Source of the DNA: Epinephelus fuscoguttatus
Taxonomy: Eukaryota; Chordata; Actinopteri; Perciformes; Serranidae
NCBI RefSeq assembly: GCF_011397635.1
Contig: NC_064770.1
Span: 31,954,598-32,018,597, forward strand
Length of the DNA stretch: 64,000 nt
Reading direction: 5' to 3'
A model generated the notes under the pieces. That model had not been told where the DNA came from. It worked only from the letters and a program-made list of their open reading frames with translations, and searched no databases. Positions within the stretch are counted from its first letter, which is position 1; each line of letters opens with the position of its first letter. The position numbers and the translations under genes are program-made. Shown one piece after another: positions 58,901-64,000 of this stretch.

Positions 58901-61900
58901 TTGTTTATCGTGTTTACTGTTATTCACTTTGAATCTTACTAACATAACATTAGCTTTTTGGCTAATTACTGAGCTGAAGGGCTCTATGAGCTGAGTGCAC
59001 TAGAAATATCTCCAGTTGCCAAGTCGTATCTAAAGCCCATTTTCCACTGGACAAAAAAACTCACTAACAGCAACTAAAATCTGGCTTTTGACTTTGGTGG
59101 GAAAGGTTACCATCAGCATTCATTCCCGGAATAAATGACTCTGCAGTAGTCACAAATATTTGGCTCCAGCAACGATGTGATGGAAATATGACACCCAGGT
59201 GGACATACTTATTTTTACCCCCTTTATGACATGCCATTACAAACTCTGGCTGTCACTGTCCAAGCAGCGCTCGAAAATTGTCCTTCGGCACCAGCACTGT
59301 CGCCTCACAGCAAGAGGGTTCCTGGTCGATCCCGGGTGTGGGAGCCCCTCTGTGCGGAGTTTGTATGTTTTCCCCGTGTCAGCGTGGGTTTTCTCCGGGT
59401 ACTCTGGCTTCCCCCCACAGTCCAAAGACATGCAGGTTAACTAGTGACTCTAAATTGTCCGTAGGTGTTAATGTGAGTGTGAATGGTTGTCTGTCTCTAT
59501 GTGTCAGCCCTGTGATAGTCTGGTGACCTGTCCAGGGTGTACCCTGCCTCTCGCCTAATGTCAGCTGGGATAGGCTCCAGCCACCCCGCAACCCTCAAGA
59601 GGATGAAGCAGTTAGAAGACGGATGGATGGATAGACGGCACCAAGTTTGAAAAAGAGACTGATTAAGTCTCTTGTCTTACTGCTGATTAAGTAACACATA
59701 TAAAGATGAAGTAACCACCAAAACATTTTAGACAAACAACTTTAGATTTTGATTGCAAAAAATATAAATAAATGGTGTTAGTTTTTTTTCTATGGCAGGT
59801 GACCATGGTGTAAATGCCCTTCAAGGTGTCCATTAGTGGCTTAGTCCATTACTGGCTTAATTAATTCCTGATAATGGACACCTCTTAGGCATCATCCCTT
59901 ACATGTGGTGTAATCTTGCAGTTGGAAGTGTAATGCTGGGTGAAAGCCGGGCACTCTAATGGATTTTCAGTAGGAGGGAGTAATCAGGGAGATGGTAGCT
60001 CATTTGGAAAACGTTTTTGTAATCAGAATATACAATTCCACTGGGCTAATAAGATAAAATGTCTAAAACACATTTCCTTGGTGAGAGATGACTCTGGATA
60101 CAATGAAGATTGGGATAATCCAAAAGAGAGAGAACTGATATTTCCACATGAGTGTGTGAATGTATTAGTGCATGAACACAATGCAAAGAGCTTTGTACAT
60201 GCATCATGTCCTCATTTCTGATTCCTGTATTTTAGATGTACTCAATCAGAAGCCTGACCACGATGGCTCACCGGGAGCAACGAGAGGAAGACGGGGTGGA
60301 AGATATGACACAGTTAGAGTAAGTAAAGAAAATCACTCACACCTGAGTTAACACAAAGTGTAGTCAGATTTAAGGCAATCCATCACTCTAAAGAATGTAT
60401 TCCATTTGGTTAATCATGATTTAAGGTAATAAACTGCAGCATAGGCGTTTCTAGCCCATTTTTGGGGGTGCTGAAGCACCCCCTAATCCCAGCACCCCTA
60501 AAATTTGAGAGATTTTTTTTTTTTTTTTTATTGTAAATCCTTTTTAACAAGCTAGAAAAGTGTCAAAACCATACAGTACTTGGTTGCAACGTAATATTTT
60601 AACAACAAAAATACAGCAGCACCCCCGTAATTGCGTTAAAATGTACAAAACAGTGAAATTTATCTTGCCTGGCCAGGCAGCTCTCTGGGTGCTCAGCACT
60701 CCTCAATCTCTGATCCTAGATTCACCCCTGAACTGCAGTCATGTTTGCCTTTTTCAGTGTATGGAAAATGAGAAAATGCTTCAGCATATACAGTGTGATC
60801 AGTGGGCAGTCATCGTTATAAAGCGTCAAAGACAGTTGTAGTGGTTGGCTATGCCTAAAGATTAGCACAATACTTAGTGAAAAAAGGCCAGATTTGAATT
60901 AAGCACAGTGGACGCTGAGTTTATCAAATACGGGATTGATTTTAAGATTATTTTATTTGTTTATAAAGCCATACATGGGCTGAACTTCTCTGCCCCTACT
61001 CTGACTCCATACCTCTTAGATCCTTCGAACAAGGTCTTTTAACTGTCCCGCGATCGAGGCTGGTGGGTAAGGGAGATCGTGCCTTTGTGGTGGCAGCAGA
61101 AGTCCTTTGTCATCCTTAAATATCTTTGTCTTACTGCTTCTGTCCAGGGAGATGCATGAAGGGGCTGTCCTGCTGAACCTGCGGAAAAGATTTGAGAGGG
61201 AGATTATTTATGCAAGTATCTGAGCAGCACACATGTCCAACATACAAACACCTGCATACATAGACTCATTATACTATACCTGAAAATGTCTTGAACTTAT
61301 GTATAAATCAGAAGTCAGATTAGTTCCTTTTGAGTTTGTGTTGATTTTACAAATCTATCTCTTTATCTATTTCTTTTTTAAAATTTCCATTTCTTTCTTT
61401 TCTTATTGTTTTTCAGTCATACATAGGCAGCATTCTGGTGTCTGTGAACCCCTACAAGATGTACAACATCTATGGGACAGACGTGGTGTTGCTGTACAAG
61501 GGTCATGCTCTGGGAGAGAACCCTCCGTGAGTCATGTTCACGCTCAAATGTGGGGACAGTGAAATGAAAACAAACAGAATGCTGTTGTCAGTATTATATT
61601 ATAGCTGTTTAATATTGTATTTTAAAAACAAAACATAATAGATCCTTACCGTGTTCTGTTTGAAGCTAGAAAGGAAGCCGACATGAGTAAAGGAAGGAAT
61701 GGTTCAGGTAAATAATTAAGGCAGGGCAGGGAAAAAAGATGGTTAGAAATACAGAGGATAAGGGTAGAAAAAAGGAGAAGACATACAGTTTGAGTTCATT
61801 GCTTTTATATATGTTTAAATATCTCAGCTTGATGCAGCTCCTCTCTCTTCTTCAGGCATTTGTTTGCCATAGCAAACGCTGCTTATTCCAAATTGATGGA

Positions 61901-61930
61901 TGCCAAACACAACCAGGTCATAATAATCAG
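52965..61930 (+). CDS. myo15a: Myo15a, unconventional myosin XV, 5' part (partial)
   Basis: Exons: 52965-58580, 60236-60318, 61148-61211, 61417-61526 and 61856-61930, all joining in frame; the gene continues past the window. Myosin XV carries whirlin and Eps8 to stereocilia tips of inner-ear hair cells. Exon 1 of the CDS encodes a 1872-residue N-terminal extension. It has a Lys-rich start (1-60), an acidic stretch (64-91), repeated LKGASK-type basic motifs (102-312), SNWLTGRFL (335-343), a Tyr/Asp/Glu-rich block (376-560), RPQVKLFGK (601-609, shared with mammals), a Pro/Ser/Arg-rich region (618-1250) and a tandem repeat array (1254-1780). The next exons start the motor: MYSIRSL, GVEDMTQLE, YIGSILVSVNPY and GENPPHLFAIANAAY. 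The P-loop exon is not in the window. ATG 52965 is the first in a long frame. Drg2 lies upstream, as in human. Confidence 0.95.
56726..58310 (+). repeat. Coding tandem repeat, LSxALxNxxLRxAxYRLPDG, in myo15a
   Basis: Inside the giant exon, about 12-13 units of 34-40 codons follow one another; a core of nine begins near 57305 and degenerate units begin near 56726. Typical units: MLSNALQNPSLRQATYRLPD, MLSSALLNPSLRKATYRLPD, DLSNALRNQNLRSATYRLPD and NLSGALQNPNLRGASFRLP. Spacers are rich in Pro, Ser, Thr and Glu. The units differ at many synonymous sites, so the array is old and seems kept at protein level. Its function is unknown to me. Confidence 0.9.
59283..59632 (+). repeat. Retroposon with GGATGGATGGAT tail in myo15a intron
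   Basis: This is the fullest copy of the family also seen at 42625-42866 and (inverted) 11876-12075. It begins CGGCACCAGCACTGTCGCCTC and contains GTTCCTGGTCGATCCCGGGT, which looks like a Pol III B-box or tRNA-like head. It ends in AGACGGATGGATGGATAG, the tail shared with LINE fragments such as 38940-39475. Confidence 0.75.
60440..60730. mobile_element. hAT-like MITE with 8-bp target duplication
   Basis: AACTGCAG occurs directly on both sides (60432-60439 and 60731-60738). The ends are inverted: CATAGGCGTTTCTAG, and the complement of CAGGGGTGAATCTAG. The 8-bp duplication and CAxxGG termini point to hAT. No transposase frame. It lies in the myo15a intron between the second and third coding exons listed. 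Confidence 0.75.
61212..61416 (+). other. GC-AG intron of myo15a
   Basis: The exon ends ATTATTTAT and the intron starts GCAAGT, the classic GC-donor form, and ends TTTTTCAG. Using GC at 61212 keeps the conserved myosin frame (FEREIIY then SYIGSILVSVNPY). Using the nearby GT at 61216 would shift the frame and lose YIGS. Confidence 0.85.
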
Positions 61931-62452
61931 GTAAGAGGCCGACTGTATCCACACTCCTTAGAAAAATACACATTTATAATGACTTTCCATGTACCTGTAA
62001 ACCCGACACGGTTCACCATACATTACATTGGAGTCAAGCAGGATTTATATTTATGAGTTGACTGTATTCCATATCCACAGCGTAGGCTCTGCGTGGATGT
62101 GTACCCTGTATTGTACTCAAGTATGTACTGAGAGACACGGCACGCTTATTGACTGCAACTGCAGCTACGGAAGGCAAAGCACTTTGTGAAGTAGTTCAAT
62201 AAGACACGATACATTACATACCCTGCGCTGTAGCCTAACGTGCACCTCCTCAGAAATGTAGGCCTAACTACATGTTGTGCTGAAGCAGACCTCCTCTTTA
62301 TTTTTGAAAGCTGAAAACCGTTTCCCCTTAGTGGGAACAAAGCTTTTATTCTACAGATAAGAAACAATAACTTGTGAGGAGAATAAAGCTCCCACCAAAG
62401 AAGTATTTTTAGTCTTTTGTGTAATTTATTTTGGCTTCGTATGAGTAGAGGA

Positions 62453-62608
62453 AAAGTCGGCTAGCTGCTAGGCTAATGTATGCAAGGGGAAATGTCATAG
62501 GCTGATGCTTATAACGTTAGCATGTTGTACATGTGGGGAAAACATGCCCAGTATAGGACTTTTTGTAGGTAAACCTTGTGAGTTATAATAGAGCTGAATT
62601 TTGTAACG
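62453..62608 (+). repeat. Direct repeat, left copy (partner 62998-63135)
   Basis: About 140 bases containing GCTAGGCTAATGTATGCAA, AACGTTAGCATGTT, GGGAAAACATG and GAGCTGAATTTTGTA are repeated in the same orientation at 62998-63135. The MITE at 62613-62970 lies between the copies. Confidence 0.7.
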
Positions 62609-62612
62609 TTAA

Positions 62613-62970
62613 GGCCTTTGCACACTAAGTCAGTTTTTTTGGGATGCAGTTTTTTTAACCTGTCATCTGAAAAAAATGTTAAGCACAGAAATCTTGCACA
62701 CAGATTCTGAGTGAGCTATCTGAGTTATGAAATGATTCTTTGGGCCCTGTCCCTCTGTCTTGTCACGTCTGTGTCCCGCGGCCACATTTTCTTCACCGAT
62801 TCTTGGACATCTCCCAAGGCTTCTGACGGATGCGGAAAAAAACGCAGATAATAGATGAACATTTTGGACTCAATGTGCAAACACGATTGACACAACATGA
62901 AGTCGTATTTTTTTTTATGCGCGACAATGTCAGACAAAAAACAAATGGACTTAGTGCGCAAAAGGCCCTG
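62613..62970. mobile_element. MITE flanked by TTAA
   Basis: TTAA occurs at 62609-62612 and 62971-62974. The ends are inverted: GGCCTTTGCACACTAAGTC at 62613, and GACTTAGTGCGCAAAAGGCC at 62949-62968. TTAA duplication is typical of piggyBac-type elements, though the two extra bases before the right TTAA make the exact edge uncertain. No transposase frame. Confidence 0.6.
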
Positions 62971-63139
62971 TTAAATGTTGCTGTTGTTCCTGGCTTTATA
63001 GAGGAAAACTCTGCTAGCCTCTAGGCTAATTTATGCAACCTAAAATGTCACAAACTCATGCTAATAACGTTAGCAGGTTCTATATGTTGGGAAAACATGT
63101 GTAGTATAAGACAAATGGAGCTGAATTTTGTACTTTTGT

Positions 63140-64000
63140 TTAATATTGTTACTATTACACCATTATTTAGGGGTGTGTTCCAAATCACAATTTTCTTTTT
63201 ACTTTTAGTAGGTACTGCAGCTGCCCTTAAAAAGTACGTACTGTTGCATGCAGTATGCACATAATCAGGACATACTACTACACTATTAAGCATAACTATC
63301 AGCCTTTACAAAGTTTTTTTTTCTAACATAAAAATCTTATGTGCTGCAACAAGATATTTTTTGTGTGTGTATAGGTTAGGTTGGTAACCTCACAGGGTTT
63401 TGTAAGGGTTTAACCTTGGTATACACAGTGTCCAAAAAGCTTCTTGGACAGTTAGGTTTCCATCTCCAGTTGGATTAGTGTTTGTAAATTCATGAGTGTC
63501 TGTCTGTGGTTTTCTGGCCAGCAAACTTAAGACAGAGCCATCCCTCACTGCTCGCGCGCTCCGTCTATCTGTCACAGACGCCTCGCCCCATGTCAGAATT
63601 CATCTCCATGCACAAACACACGTATAGTCATAGCTCTTTTACAGCTAACTCAGATGTAAAAGCACAGGCACATATACAAAACATTCACACACTTTCACGT
63701 CAGTGTGCGCTTTTAGAAATTGTCCAGAAACAATCATATGAAATACACAAGCGCCCACACTCGCACACACCTGGAACACTCTAGCCGTATTCGGAAGGAG
63801 ACACCTGTAAGGAAAGCCCAGCCAGGTCTGGGCCAGCAGCAGATTATCTTTCAGTGGTGTGTGTGTGCGAGTGCATGTGTGTGAACCCTGTGTTTGTGTG
63901 AGTCACTGAGTGCGTGTTTAGGGGAAACTGAGGTCTGGTGTACAGTGACCAATAATGGCCTGGTTTTTAGCTAACCAGCCCGTGAGTTGAAACCTTATGC
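63140..64000. other. Intronic DNA of myo15a to the window end
   Basis: No exon with the expected GESGSGKT P-loop was found here, so the intron after 61930 runs at least to the end of the window. The stretch has short GT and CA-rich tracts (63362, 63858) and otherwise no features. Confidence 0.6.

Noticed and set aside
1-64000. CRISPR array or prokaryotic operon
   Set aside because: Repeats here are microsatellites, minisatellites and transposons, and all genes are intron-containing vertebrate genes.

Overview
The window looks like nuclear DNA from a ray-finned fish, probably a spiny-rayed (percomorph) teleost. Genes are split into short exons with GT-AG introns, long A+T-rich introns and intergenic stretches are full of decayed transposons, and the recognisable repeats (Tc1, Penelope-like elements, tRNA-derived SINEs, hAT- and Harbinger-like MITEs, CA/GT microsatellites) are those typical of teleosts. 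I see no bacterial operon, CRISPR array, rRNA or intact tRNA gene.

Layout. (1) Positions 1-69 hold the last codons of a plus-strand gene, with a poly(A) signal at 1323; by synteny this may be znf598. (2) A minus-strand synaptogyrin-3 gene (syngr3) occupies 9263-21224 in four exons, with a 7.8-kb last intron full of transposons. These include a 5'-truncated Penelope-like retroelement that carries a hammerhead ribozyme and is itself split by a SINE. (3) From 21.5 to 24.9 kb there is a broken Tc1 transposon and a large foldback element. (4) A minus-strand gfer gene (FAD sulfhydryl oxidase, 24959-26743, three exons) lies head to head with plus-strand drg2 (27283-35117, 13 exons, 364 residues); 539 bp separate the two start codons and should hold a shared promoter. 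One drg2 intron has the sequence of a minor (U12-type) spliceosomal intron. (5) From 35.4 to 52.9 kb I find no convincing gene, only interspersed repeats. (6) From 52965 to the window end is the 5' part of myo15a (unconventional myosin XV). One 5.6-kb exon encodes an 1872-residue N-terminal extension, followed by four small exons that start the motor domain; the gene runs off the window before the P-loop exon.

The five genes do not form a pathway. Syngr3 is a synaptic-vesicle membrane protein, Gfer reoxidises Mia40 in the mitochondrial intermembrane space, Drg2 is a translation-associated GTPase and Myo15a builds hair-cell stereocilia. The neighbourhood matters mainly as synteny: (ZNF598)-SYNGR3-GFER is a human 16p13.3 block and DRG2-MYO15A a human 17p11.2 block, and here they sit side by side.

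The most unusual signals are a tandem array of about 12-13 copies of a 34-40-residue motif in the Myo15a extension, the U12-type intron in drg2, an apparently intact hammerhead ribozyme in the Penelope-like element, a GC-AG intron needed to keep the myosin frame, and the roughly 0.9-kb foldback element. All gene models were read by eye from splice signals and family resemblance; none has been checked against transcripts or databases.
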